Counted from the stretch's first letter, positions 49,698 to 58,249 are shown. The stretch is DNA of 64,000 bases from Aneurinibacillus sp. REN35 (GCF_041379945.2 NZ_JBFTXJ020000002.1:434001-498000), one strand, 5' to 3'. Numbers and translations: made by a program. Notes: generated by a model not told the origin, from the sequence alone.

Positions 49698-50711
49698 TTA
49701 ATCTATTGAGTTTGTACCTATATGTTCAGTACGCCAATTTGCAGGAGTATCACCTTCCCAGAGACGGAAGGCGCGGAAGAACGAATTCCGGTCTTCGTAT
49801 CCAATCAGGAAAGCCACTTCTTTCATATCGAGCGCGGGGTCTGCCAAGTACTCCCGTGCCTGCTTATGTCGGACTTGTGTCAACAGATGCTGGAAGCTCA
49901 TACCTTCGTCAGCAAGCCGGCGCTGCAAAGTACGATCGCTCACCCCCAACTCGCTCGCAACAGTCTGAATGCTGGGGCGCCCTCCTGTTAGGCTGCGTTT
50001 CATGATCCACGTAACCATCTCGGCGATTGAACGGCTGCGCTGCTGCTCATCCAACGATTGATCCAGTATAGGAGTCAGAATCTCCAGCAGCTCCGCGTTG
50101 TACGAAACAAAGGGACGGTCCAGATCTGCCCGATGCAGCGTCAAACGGTTACAATTTGCACCGATCTGTATACGGCAGCCAAAGTAAGCTTCAAGTACCT
50201 GTACGTCCCCCATTGGGTACGAAAATTCGACAAACTTCGCTGTTAAAGGTTGACCTGTGCCCCGGCGACCCAGTTCCAAAAGAAATGCCAGCGTGATACC
50301 CACCAGCATCGGTGGACCAGGTTGCTCGGTATTCAACCAATCCAGCTCGATTGTACAGTGCTCCCCTTCCTCGGTAATACGTAAGCTTTCGGGTGGGCAA
50401 AGCTGTTTGTACCGGGCCATTCGCTTTAGAGCATCGCGGTAGTCACGAGCATGATAAGTCGCTGTGACGGTTGGTGGGTAATGCGCTGTTTCAAAGACGG
50501 TCGCAAGATTGATGATGCCCTGGGCAATGTCATCAATAAGATCGGAATAAGCCTGCCAAATCGCGAAATACTGGTCGGTGGTGACAACTGGTTCAGTAAT
50601 AATGGTGAGCGGCAGTTGTGCTTTTCGGATCACGTCGTGGGGGGCAATTCCTAATTGACGTAATCCTGTCCAAAATCCTGCCGGGATTTTAATATGAGTA
50701 TGAGACGTCAT
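49698..50711 (-). CDS. AraC family regulator with arabinose-binding-like domain
   Basis: A 337-residue regulator. The first 230 residues match the Arabinose_bd domain of OruR/ArgR-like AraC proteins (FWTGLRQLGIAPHDVIRKAQLPL). The C-terminal 100 residues are the two-helix-turn-helix domain, with IQTVASELGVSDRTLQRRLADEGMSF and EVAFLIGYEDRNSFFRAFRLWEG. The regulator has higher GC than its AT-rich neighbours, so it probably has a different origin. This type is more usual in Proteobacteria. AGGAGGGCCC precedes the ATG. The likely target is the SDR gene downstream. Confidence 0.88.
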   Translation of the reverse strand: MTSHTHIKIPAGFWTGLRQLGIAPHDVIRKAQLPLTIITEPVVTTDQYFAIWQAYSDLIDDIAQGIINLATVFETAHYPPTVTATYHARDYRDALKRMARYKQLCPPESLRITEEGEHCTIELDWLNTEQPGPPMLVGITLAFLLELGRRGTGQPLTAKFVEFSYPMGDVQVLEAYFGCRIQIGANCNRLTLHRADLDRPFVSYNAELLEILTPILDQSLDEQQRSRSIAEMVTWIMKRSLTGGRPSIQTVASELGVSDRTLQRRLADEGMSFQHLLTQVRHKQAREYLADPALDMKEVAFLIGYEDRNSFFRAFRLWEGDTPANWRTEHIGTNSID

Positions 50712-51033
50712 AGCGGGCCCTCCTTATCTATCTACACATTTACTAGCTTGGGGTATGATTGCGTCTGGATTTGCTGACGGGACAATTATTATATTACCTT
50801 TCTAATGTTGCTCTGTAACTAGCAAAGGACGACATTTTACTTGCCAACTACGCCGAATCCTCCAGTAAAACCCCCTCCTTAATGCCTAAAGTGACACTTT
50901 ATCAAGGGATCTTCGGAACTTTACTGATAATTATAGTATGCGATAAGACTTTGCTCCAAATATTCCTTGACAAGTATATTTCTTCGCTGATACGTTTTGA
51001 TTAGGAAAAATCCCCAAAGGAGGCTGTGTCTAA
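50712..51033. other. Divergent intergenic region, AraC regulator / DUF1801
   Basis: No gene. A sigma-A-like promoter is seen at 50967-50996: TTGACA, an 18-base spacer and TACGTT, aimed at the DUF1801 gene. The rest is AT-rich; no clear AraC operator was found. Confidence 0.5.
50967..50996 (+). promoter_or_regulatory. Sigma-A-type promoter of DUF1801 gene
   Basis: TTGACA at 50967-50972, followed after 18 bases by TACGTT. The start codon is 38 bases downstream. Confidence 0.5.
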
Positions 51034-51372
51034 ATGAATGAAGAGGTTACCTCTTTTATCGCAAACCTTAATCAGCCGTGGAAAATTGAGATTTGCAATC
51101 GACTTCGCCAGTTGGTTCATGAAATTATACCGGCGGTCGAAGAACGGATTCAGTACAAAAAGCCTCATTTTCTGAAAAACGGACATTATACTGCGGTAAT
51201 CTCCCCTTCTAAAGATGCCATTGCATTTATGATCATGAATGCAGCAGACCTAGAAGTACCGAAAAACTTCGAAGGACCGCCTGAACGAAAATGGCTGAAA
51301 ATTCGTGAAGGTGATTCGCCTGACTACCACCTCTTAGCTACACTTCTCGCAAAGGCATCCAGTTCACTCTAA
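51034..51372 (+). CDS. DUF1801 (YdhG-like) family protein
   Basis: A 112-residue protein. VTSFIANLNQPWKIEICNRLRQLVHEIIPAVEERIQYKKPHFLKNGHYTAVISPSKDAIAFMI carries the family signature I-x-Y-x-x-P-x-F and the beta strand after it. The family includes iron-chaperone-like (frataxin-like) proteins and many without known role. AAGGAGG lies ten bases before the ATG. It converges on the phosphotransferase relic. Confidence 0.83.
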   Translation: MNEEVTSFIANLNQPWKIEICNRLRQLVHEIIPAVEERIQYKKPHFLKNGHYTAVISPSKDAIAFMIMNAADLEVPKNFEGPPERKWLKIREGDSPDYHLLATLLAKASSSL

Positions 51373-51392
51373 TAAGGTGAATCGAAGGGGAT

Positions 51393-52139
51393 TCAAAAGG
51401 AAGGCGCCAAATACACCGGACCGGCAAATGCGAATTCCCAGTCAATAATACTGGTTACTTCGCAGGATTCTTTATTTTCAGAAACCAAAATGTTTAACCC
51501 ATTGTAGTCATTATGAACAAGACCCGGAACCTCATCGATACTGTTTAAGAAATCACTGTTTTTACGTGTGAAGTTCCATGGTTCACTCGTTAACTCTTTA
51601 CCAAGCCAATGACTAGTTTGGCCATCAATTAAAAATTCTTCCATGAATGAAAGAAAAGTATCGGGAGTGATTTTTAAAGGAACATTGACTTCTAAATTTT
51701 CATTGAAAAAGCCTGATTTTAGGAACTTAATTTTTCTTATTTCTGAGAGCCAATAGCCGGCAGAAAAGGCGGATTGTCTAATTCCCTTAACGTCATTGCT
51801 ATACATAACACCTTTTAGTTGAGTTCCTTCTTTCCATTCCATAACGCTAAAGGATCTATCCTCATGATATTCACTGTAATAGATTTCCTGGACAGGCATT
51901 TGCTTGTGCAATTTATCGTGTAAGGAGTTCTCAAACATACAATTTTTCTGGTTACTGACTCTCTGTAATTTGAATTGACAAAGCCCCCACCTAATAATTA
52001 AGCGGATTCCACCCTTTTTTCTGGCATAAAAGATTGCAGCATCTCTTCGATCTCCTGCTAGTGTAATGTATATAGAGGCTTTATCCTTTCCCAGTTTTCC
52101 TTCAATATTTTCCCTCGTTTCTATTAAACTTTTAATGCT
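51393..52139 (-). pseudogene. Aminoglycoside phosphotransferase relic fused to another gene fragment
   Basis: The open frame contains two unrelated pieces. The downstream part (from about 51985 to 51393) is the middle of an APH-fold kinase: EDRSFSVMEWKEGTQLKG, the catalytic H-x-D in LVHNDYNGLNILV and the metal-binding D in IIDWEFAFAGP. It stops eight residues after that and lacks the last helices; the N-lobe with its ATP-binding Lys is missing too. The upstream part (about 52139-51990) reads like a fragment of another protein, with TLAGDRRDAAIFYARKKGG. Only an internal ATG at 51938 is available, without a ribosome site. Confidence 0.7.
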
Positions 52140-52166
52140 TTACTTTTAACTCTAATCGATGAAAAA

Positions 52167-52190
52167 AGCCGCCTTAAGTTTAAGACGGCT
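52167..52190. terminator. Hairpin terminator in relic region
   Basis: AGCCGcCTTA at 52167-52176 pairs with TAAGaCGGCT at 52181-52190, one mismatch, four-base loop. A six-A run before it gives a T-run on the minus strand. Confidence 0.55.
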
Positions 52191-52284
52191 AAGGCAGTCG
52201 TTAATGAGGGATTTTACGGAACAATAAATTTATGCCACGAAGCATTATTTTTGGTAATGCAATCCAACGACTCCGTTCTTAGCA

Positions 52285-52392
52285 ATGAACCATGATAAGG
52301 AAGAAGTGCTAAAGGCATATCGTGAAGCCGTCGCTTCTGGAAGTTCCTTTTTGAACGGGCCTAACAGTGTAGTAAAAAAATTAAATCTATAA
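52285..52392 (+). pseudogene. Possible C-terminal gene remnant, 35 codons
   Basis: The frame MNHDKEEVLKAYREAVASG..SSFLNGPNSVVKKLNL reads like the end of a real protein, and it stays open for nine codons upstream of the ATG. There is no ribosome site. Probably the tail of a gene whose front was lost. Confidence 0.35.
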
Positions 52393-52639
52393 TAAAATGG
52401 GGCTGTTTGAAACAAGAAAGGATATTAAAAAGAAGAGTTCCCCCCTATTCTTCAAATATCCCTTTAAAATAAGGTTCTATACTGAAACTGGTCATTATTC
52501 TTAAACAAACGGGCATTCTTCCGAATTATCGGGTATTAATAAATAATATCGATTCTAATTTGCATATACCTTGCCCTAAAGAGAGCACAGAAAAGGGGCC
52601 AGACATTTCCCAATTGTTCAACTAAGGAGGAGAATATGA

Positions 52640-52831
52640 TTGGTATTTATGAAGATTAAGAGCAAAAAGTTATTGATGGTTTCAGTTATCACCTTTGCCC
52701 TTTTTGTAATAGCTATTGTTTTAAACTATAGCTCTTTTGAAAATGCGAAAAATGCTTGTATTGATAATAATAAGACTCCCAACATTCAACGAGGCTTTTT
52801 AGCAATGAATTGGGCTGTTTCTTGTAAATAA
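52640..52831 (+). CDS. Small membrane protein, 63 aa
   Basis: Starts (M)VFMKIKSKKLLMVSVITF, one membrane helix (about 10-30), then an outer part with two Cys: NACIDNN..FLAMNWAVSCK. The TTG at 52640 lies nine bases after AAGGAGG and is preferred to ATG 52649. The two Cys could form a disulphide outside the cell. AT-rich. Function unknown. Confidence 0.6.
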   Translation: MVFMKIKSKKLLMVSVITFALFVIAIVLNYSSFENAKNACIDNNKTPNIQRGFLAMNWAVSCK

Positions 52832-52948
52832 AAAGATAAGAAGAAGTAGAACTTTTTGTAGAATGACAGCTTATTTTTCAAGCGTTCCTAAGAAACTACA
52901 AACTGTAGAACTATGATCGAGACATGTAAAGGGAGAGGGGGGATAAAG

Positions 52949-53182
52949 ATGACGAAAAGAAATATCCAAGTGTCCCTAAGGAAAGGAAATATTAAGGATA
53001 CTGAAGATGTGTTAGAACTTCAAAAGGAAGTTCTTGCAGAAAGTGAATTTATGATTTCAGTTATAGATGAATATGAAGAAACATCGGAACAACTAAGAAG
53101 CTGGATCGAGAAAATCTTAGAGAACGAAAGAGAAAACCTAATCGTGGCGGAAAGAAACGGACAGATTTATACTTATGTATAA
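52949..53182 (+). pseudogene. N-terminal fragment of a GNAT acetyltransferase
   Basis: 77 residues from ATG 52949 (GGAGAGGGGGG upstream): MTKRNIQVSLRKGNIKDTED, continuing to ENERENLIVAERNGQIYTYV and a stop. In intact relatives the LIVAE..G strand continues into the acetyl-CoA-binding half, which is missing here. A truncation remnant. Confidence 0.6.
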
Positions 53183-53208
53183 ACTTGTTTAACCTTTTTT
53201 CGTTCTCT

Positions 53209-53583
53209 CTATTCTTCAGCTTCAGGCGGAACAGCTATCCAAGATAAATTGCGTTCTAATTCTCCAATATTGTATCTACCCTCTTTAAACTTTCTACAAG
53301 CTAATTTTACCTCATACAAAGGATCATTGATGGCCTGCCAATTAGGGTCCCTCCTATCCTGAACATCAGGCTTTCTTACATTTTTAATGAATTCCTTTTC
53401 ACATGCACCATACTGTATATAATTCTGCTGCGCTTCGATTAGTGGTATTTGATTAGCGCCTAAGTCATATTCGTTTTCTTTTTGAAAAGGATCGTCCTCC
53501 CAAAAACAAATTGGGCATATATCGTAGTCACCGTCCGTATCCATTGTGTTATAACCACAACAAGGACATGTATTTTTGTTCAT
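53209..53583 (-). CDS. CPCC family cysteine-rich protein
   Basis: A 124-residue protein. It begins MNKNTCPCCGYNTMDTDGDYDICPICFWEDDPFQ: the C-P-C-C motif, a C-x2-C partner, and the WEDDP segment that define the family. Two Cys pairs probably bind zinc. The C-terminus EGRYNIGELERNLSWI is also typical. CPCC proteins often occur near immunity genes of contact-dependent or polymorphic toxins, but no toxin is next to it. AAGAGGTG precedes the ATG. Confidence 0.85.
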   Translation of the reverse strand: MNKNTCPCCGYNTMDTDGDYDICPICFWEDDPFQKENEYDLGANQIPLIEAQQNYIQYGACEKEFIKNVRKPDVQDRRDPNWQAINDPLYEVKLACRKFKEGRYNIGELERNLSWIAVPPEAEE

Positions 53584-53708
53584 ACAACACCTCTTGATCT
53601 TAAAATACGATTCTTATTGTACAAACGTGCATTCTTTCTCCTTCAAAATGTTCAAGAACGCATCAGGAGTATTCTAGATATTCTTCGAAATTCAAGATAG
53701 TGTAAGCC

Positions 53709-53755
53709 AACTAAAAAGGAGCAACAGGTAAAAAACCTATTGCTCCTTTTTAGTT
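53709..53755. terminator. Strong bidirectional terminator
   Basis: A 16-base perfect stem, AACTAAAAAGGAGCAA at 53709-53724 with TTGCTCCTTTTTAGTT at 53740-53755. Confidence 0.85.
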
Positions 53756-53763
53756 GAGATGCT

Positions 53764-54336
53764 TTACTCACGAACAAGACCTTCAGATTCGGCTCGCGTT
53801 ACAATTTCTTCCACTGTTTCTTCTGGAGTCAGTTCTGAAGTGTCTATCCACATCCCGATTTTAGGTGTATCTGCTTGCAGCATTTGATTCAATTCAGCAA
53901 CCGTCCATAAACCATATCCTGTTTTCTCACGTGACTCTTCTCTCTCCATAATTGTTTTTTCGTTGGGAGAAAGCACAACAAGAAAGACAGGGCTGCTCTG
54001 AAACGAGTCGATAAACTCTTTCAGCATAGGTCCAACAATAATATCTTGAACCACTACATTGAAACCTGCTTTCACATACATGTCTGCTACCGTAGCGCTG
54101 ATTTGATAACGAAGCTGTAGCTGACGAACCGCTTCTTGGGATGGATTCGGTAAAAATTCTTCTCGTCCGGTTACAATCATTCTACGAAAAGTATCACCAC
54201 GTAGGTGAACCCCTCGATCCAATCGTTTTGCTAAAAGCTGTGCAATCGTTGATTTACCCGAGGCCATTACGCCGGTGATAATGAATACACACGGTTTTTT
54301 TTGGGTATATGTTTGAAGGTCTGTTCCTGCTGCCAT
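53764..54336 (-). CDS. P-loop kinase-like protein (AAA_33/chloramphenicol phosphotransferase-like)
   Basis: A 190-residue NTPase. Walker A is G-V-M-A-S-G-K-S-T near residue 22. VHLRGDTFRRMI has the acceptor-site region, and NVVVQDIIVG the second acidic strand. IMEREESREKTGYG is a lid with several Arg. It resembles chloramphenicol phosphotransferase-like and adenylylsulphate-kinase-like proteins; the substrate is not predictable. GGGGGAG lies eight bases before the ATG at 54336. Confidence 0.82.
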   Translation of the reverse strand: MAAGTDLQTYTQKKPCVFIITGVMASGKSTIAQLLAKRLDRGVHLRGDTFRRMIVTGREEFLPNPSQEAVRQLQLRYQISATVADMYVKAGFNVVVQDIIVGPMLKEFIDSFQSSPVFLVVLSPNEKTIMEREESREKTGYGLWTVAELNQMLQADTPKIGMWIDTSELTPEETVEEIVTRAESEGLVRE

Positions 54337-54352
54337 CAATTACTCCCCCTAT

Positions 54353-55176
54353 TTATAAAGCGCCTAAATGATGCTTGTTTTTATTCCTTTTGATTCGAAC
54401 AAAGAGGCACAGTGGTATCATAATAGAGCTAATACCGACCCATAAAATCCCCTCAAGTGGTATATATCGAATGAAAGATCCTGCAAAAGTAAAATCAATT
54501 GCATAAAATGCATCCATCAAAGCAAGTGTCATACTATTAAAGCTACCTTGTTTTTCTCTAGACACCCTCATTTGTATAACAGAAAAATAGATGATCGTAC
54601 AGAAAATTTACAGCATGGATGCGACCATGAGTATGATTAGTTTGCCATATATATTAAATGGGAATGAAAGTCCTATTAGAAATAGACTTTCTCCAATGGC
54701 AAATAGTAGATAAACCTTCGTCAGGGAGAATTTTAATGTAAGTTGACCGAGGGATATGCTACAAAAAAGGAACCGATAAACGCTTCCATTCCCTGAGCAG
54801 ACAGAAAAAATCCCCAATATTGCTCGGTATTCCCAAATAGATCTGCTAGCTTTAGCAAATAGATCTTTACTATTCCGGACATGACCGAATATCCAATGGC
54901 TGAGCTAAAAAAAGCCAATACAATAGGATCTTGTCGAAATAATCGCCACAAATCAGGTAGCATGCGAAGGAAGTTATTCCACAAATTTTGATGATCAGAT
55001 TCACTTTCTAGCTTATCCATCAAGGATAAGCCAACAAATAAAGCTACAGATAGAAAACCCAGGGTCGAATAGATCAACATGCTATACGTGTAGCTGAAGA
55101 GAGAAACGCAGATTCCTCCAATTGGGGGATATACAAGTGTGATAACCATTCTTTCACCTCTTCCTATTCCTAGATA
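54353..55176 (-). pseudogene. MFS transporter relic
   Basis: Three pieces of one major facilitator protein lie in order. The first (from 55176) holds helices after YLGIGRGERMVITLVYPPIGG and the loop to the C-terminal half. A one-base deletion near 54755 shifts into ISLGQLTLKFSLTKVYLLFAIG. That frame then meets TAA at about 54611 and continues as IFCTIIYFSVIQMRVSREKQG to the final helix. The first four or so helices are missing; a TGA closes the frame at 55177. Several independent lesions show that it is dead. Confidence 0.72.
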
Positions 55177-55742
55177 TCAGTAAATGTAAAGCAGATTATA
55201 TATTGGACGATCATTGATACGTCTCGAATTTCGTATTCGATTTGGTAATATTTTCTCTTATCGTTCTATTATCGTACAAAAAAAGCTCATTCTGCAAATA
55301 ACTTTCTGCCCCCCTACAAGTAGTAAAGGCTGCACGTCATCAACATGCAGCCTTATGTTTGGAGTCAACAGCTTCTAGCCTGTTCTAAAGAGTATATTTT
55401 TCCAACAAAACATTTACGTTTTTGGACTGCATACGTTCCCTTCTTTAAAAAACATACCCGTATGGTACGAAGGAGTACACGCACGGGTATGTTTTCTAGC
55501 TAATTATGTACGATATGCAGAAAGTGTGTATAGAACATATTGTGAACTCTTTTCAGACGTTCTATGTTGGTGTATAGTGTGGTTTTTTACTTTTGTTTGT
55601 TTTATTTTTATAATTTTTGTACGCAGTATTTTAGTACACTTTTGTCTTGCATCTTCTTTCTTCCGATATAGGGATCATTAGAAGGTATGTTATACTTATC
55701 ATAAAATCCAGCAGCTAGCTGCTGGCGAGCGAGGTTGTGCCT
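55177..55742. other. Gene-free stretch with hairpins and a palindrome
   Basis: No gene on either strand; a 116-codon minus-strand frame at 55608-55958 is only the shadow of DUF309. Two strong hairpins: AAGGCTGCA 55326-55334 with TGCAGCCTT 55346-55354, and AACATACCCGT 55451-55461 with ACGGGTATGTT 55483-55493. Neither ends a neighbouring intact gene, so they may be leftovers of lost genes. The promoter of DUF309 should lie at the right end. Confidence 0.5.
55708..55725. repeat. Perfect 18-bp palindrome before DUF309
   Basis: CCAGCAGCTAGCTGCTGG, perfectly symmetric, ending 17 bases before the DUF309 start. It could be an operator or could fold over the ribosome site. Confidence 0.6.
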
Positions 55743-56261
55743 ATGTATCCAAAAGCATTGATTGAGTATCTCGTCTACTTCCACGCTGATCGTGATTACT
55801 TTGAGTGCCATGAGGTGCTTGAGGAATATTGGAAAAGTCTCCCCAAAACGGAAAAGAGCAAACTTTGGGTAGGTCTTATTCAAATTGCGGTTGGATTGTA
55901 TCACCACCGGCGCGCTAACTTTGCTGGTGCAGAGAAAATGATCAGCAGTGCTCTGCAACTTCTTACAATAGATGAGTTAGAGTCCTATGGCTTCATAGGC
56001 CAAGAATTAATCGATCGTTTAATAGTCAGAAAAAAAGTGATTGAGCAGCGCAAGCCATACACGGATATGGATCTGCCTCTTCATCCAGCTCCCCTGCTTG
56101 CGACCTGCGAGCAAAGATGCGCAGAGCGAAATGTCTGCTGGCTCTCACCTAGCGATTTAAAAAATCAGTTTTTACTACATAAACATACACTGCGCGATCG
56201 CAGCGGTGTGATCGCTGAACGGGAGGCCGAAATTCGGCGGCGGGCGCAGCCGCCTTCCTGA
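55743..56261 (+). CDS. DUF309 domain protein
   Basis: A 172-residue protein. The first 75 residues form the DUF309 all-alpha domain: FHADRDYFECHEVLEEYWK with the conserved H-E pair, and LIQIAVGLYHHRRANFAGAEKM. The C-terminal third is basic and Cys-containing, unlike shorter members. The family role is unknown; related YpuF lies near chromosome segregation genes in Bacillus. ATG 55743 (MYPKALIEYLVYF) lies eight bases after GAGG; a GTG two codons earlier is possible. Bases 56006-56033 nearly copy the palindrome at 9086-9113. Confidence 0.82.
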   Translation: MYPKALIEYLVYFHADRDYFECHEVLEEYWKSLPKTEKSKLWVGLIQIAVGLYHHRRANFAGAEKMISSALQLLTIDELESYGFIGQELIDRLIVRKKVIEQRKPYTDMDLPLHPAPLLATCEQRCAERNVCWLSPSDLKNQFLLHKHTLRDRSGVIAEREAEIRRRAQPPS

Positions 56262-56473
56262 GGACTTCTTTCCTCTTTTATGAGTTGGGTCATTTGTATG
56301 TCAAAGAGTTTTTTAGCCAGTAAAAAGGAGGAGCTATCCTCTTTTTTCTCCTTTCCTTCTTCCTATTTTTTTCAACCTTTACGCGTACTCCATAGTTTCC
56401 TTACTCTTTCTTAATGTTGGTATGTTTTATAATATGAGGAATTTATTTCTCACAAAGAAAGGAAGGAATCAAT

Positions 56474-58096
56474 ATGGATCATGAAAAAAGAATGGATCGT
56501 CGCGAATTTTTGCGTGCGGGCGGAAAAATTGCTGGACTTACGCTTGGACTTACTTTGCTTGGTTCAATGAAAGACTTCCCTGTCGAAGCAGCACCAAAAT
56601 TCAAAGCCTACCCATTCACGCTTGGCGTCGCATCCGGAGATCCGTCAGCGGATGGTGTCGTATTATGGACAAGACTTGCGCCTGACCCATTGCACGGCGG
56701 GGGTATGCCGATGCATAACGTTCCAGTGCAATGGGAGGTATCTCTTGACGAAGGATTCCGCCATGTCGTTCGTAAAGGAACAGGGTTCGCCAAAGCGGCA
56801 CTGGCCCATTCTGTACATATTGAAGTCGATGGCCTTGCGCCAAACACACCGTACTACTACCGTTTTAAAGCCGGCTCAGAGATCAGCCCAATCGGACGTA
56901 CAAAGACGTTGCCGGCATATGGAGCGGACCTGGCTCGCCTGACCTTCGCCTTTGCCTCCTGCCAGCAGTATGAACACGGATATTTTACCGCCTACCGCAG
57001 AATGGCCGAAGAAGAACTCGATGTCGTGTTTCATTTAGGAGATTATATATATGAATACGGGGCCAACGAATACAAAATAGACGGCGGAAACATACGGACA
57101 CATATCGGAGAGGAAATCATCACACTGGAAGACTACCGCAATCGTTATGCCCAATACAAAACAGACGCAGATTTGCGCGAAGCACACGCCGCATTTCCAT
57201 GGATCGTGACCTGGGACGATCATGAAGTGGAAAACAATTATGCGGGTTTGATCCCGGAAAAAGACCAGCCAATCGAGCCGTTTATCGCGCGCAGAGCAGC
57301 AGCATACCAGGCGTATTATGAGCACATGCCGCTCCGCTCCTCCTCCCTGCCAACCAAAACAGGAATGCAGTTGTACCGCCGCTTCACTTATGGGAACCTG
57401 GCTGACTTTTATGTTCTAGACACGCGGCAGTACCGGGATGATCAGGCAAACGGGGACGGATACAAAGCACAGTCACCGGAATCGCTCGATCCGAACCGCA
57501 CGCTGCTTGGCAAAGAACAGGAGGCCTGGCTGCTGGACGGGCTTGCTACCTCTCCAGCCCGCTGGAATGTGCTTGCGCAGCAAATCTTCTTCTGCCAGCG
57601 TGACAACACGAAGGGTCCTGCACAAAAAGGAAGCATGGATGCATGGGATGGCTATACACCAGCACGGGATCGGATTATCGACGCACTGTCGAAGCGTTCG
57701 GATACAAATTTTGTCGTGCTGACCGGAGATGTGCATGCGAATTGGGCTGCTGAGATCAAAGAGGATTTTAACAATCCGGACTCTAAGACGTTAGGGGTAG
57801 AGGTTGTCGGCACATCCATTACATCAGGCGGTGATGGTGCTGATATGCGCAATGATACAGAGCTGTTCCTTGCGGAGAACCCGCATATCAAATTCTTTAA
57901 TAATCAGCGCGGATATGTGCGCTGTACAGTCACGCCGGAGACATGGCAGACCGATTTCCGCATCCTCCCTTACGTAAGCCGTAAAGGGGCACCCATCCTG
58001 ACTCGTGCCTCCTTTGTGACGTCACATGGCAATCCGCGCTTAACCTTAACCAAAGAGCAAGCGACAGCGGCCCTATCTACGCCCGTCCTACTCTAA
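56474..58096 (+). CDS. phoD: Tat-exported alkaline phosphatase D
   Basis: A 540-residue secreted phosphodiesterase/phosphatase. The N-terminus has a twin-arginine signal, MDRREFLRAGGKIAGLTLGL. A PhoD N-terminal domain (about 45-145: FTLGVASGDPSADGVVLWTRLAPDP) and the catalytic domain follow. Metal sites are visible in FAFASCQQY, HLGDYIYEYG, TWDDHEVENNY and LTGDVHANW. PhoD releases phosphate from teichoic acid and other diesters and is usually under Pho control. AAGGAAGG precedes the ATG. Single gene. Confidence 0.93.
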   Translation: MDHEKRMDRREFLRAGGKIAGLTLGLTLLGSMKDFPVEAAPKFKAYPFTLGVASGDPSADGVVLWTRLAPDPLHGGGMPMHNVPVQWEVSLDEGFRHVVRKGTGFAKAALAHSVHIEVDGLAPNTPYYYRFKAGSEISPIGRTKTLPAYGADLARLTFAFASCQQYEHGYFTAYRRMAEEELDVVFHLGDYIYEYGANEYKIDGGNIRTHIGEEIITLEDYRNRYAQYKTDADLREAHAAFPWIVTWDDHEVENNYAGLIPEKDQPIEPFIARRAAAYQAYYEHMPLRSSSLPTKTGMQLYRRFTYGNLADFYVLDTRQYRDDQANGDGYKAQSPESLDPNRTLLGKEQEAWLLDGLATSPARWNVLAQQIFFCQRDNTKGPAQKGSMDAWDGYTPARDRIIDALSKRSDTNFVVLTGDVHANWAAEIKEDFNNPDSKTLGVEVVGTSITSGGDGADMRNDTELFLAENPHIKFFNNQRGYVRCTVTPETWQTDFRILPYVSRKGAPILTRASFVTSHGNPRLTLTKEQATAALSTPVLL

Positions 58097-58115
58097 CACG
58101 AATCATTTGTTGCAC

Positions 58116-58147
58116 AAAAAAGCACCCGAGACATTGGGTGCTTTTTT
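58116..58147 (+). terminator. Terminator of phoD
   Basis: A 12-base perfect stem, AAAAAAGCACCC at 58116-58127 with GGGTGCTTTTTT at 58136-58147. Confidence 0.9.
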
Positions 58148-58220
58148 GTGCTATACGCCACAGCTTTATGGATCAAATAACAACTTCGCCTTGGACACAA
58201 TGATTTACTCCTTTTTCGAG

Positions 58221-58249
58221 AATAACATGCTAACTTTTGACATGTTATT
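58221..58249. promoter_or_regulatory. Inverted repeat, operator candidate of dehydrogenase gene
   Basis: AATAACATG at 58221-58229 and CATGTTATT at 58241-58249: a nine-base perfect inverted repeat with an 11-base spacer, 51 bases before the start codon. TetR/HxlR-type regulators bind such sites, but none is encoded beside it. Confidence 0.55.

Larger units (their letters stand above)
52143..52639. other. AT-rich relic stretch
   Basis: No intact gene. It holds a hairpin at 52167-52190 (AGCCGcCTTA with TAAGaCGGCT, T-run on the minus strand), a small open frame at 52285-52392, and otherwise AT-rich sequence without signals until the ribosome site of the 63-aa gene. Confidence 0.5.

Noticed and set aside
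53209-53583. CPCC protein as immunity gene of a polymorphic toxin system
   Set aside because: No toxin, Rhs, LXG or secretion gene is adjacent, so the context does not support it here.
55608-55958. 116-aa minus-strand ORF
   Set aside because: It is antisense to the DUF309 gene, without ribosome site or protein-like pattern.
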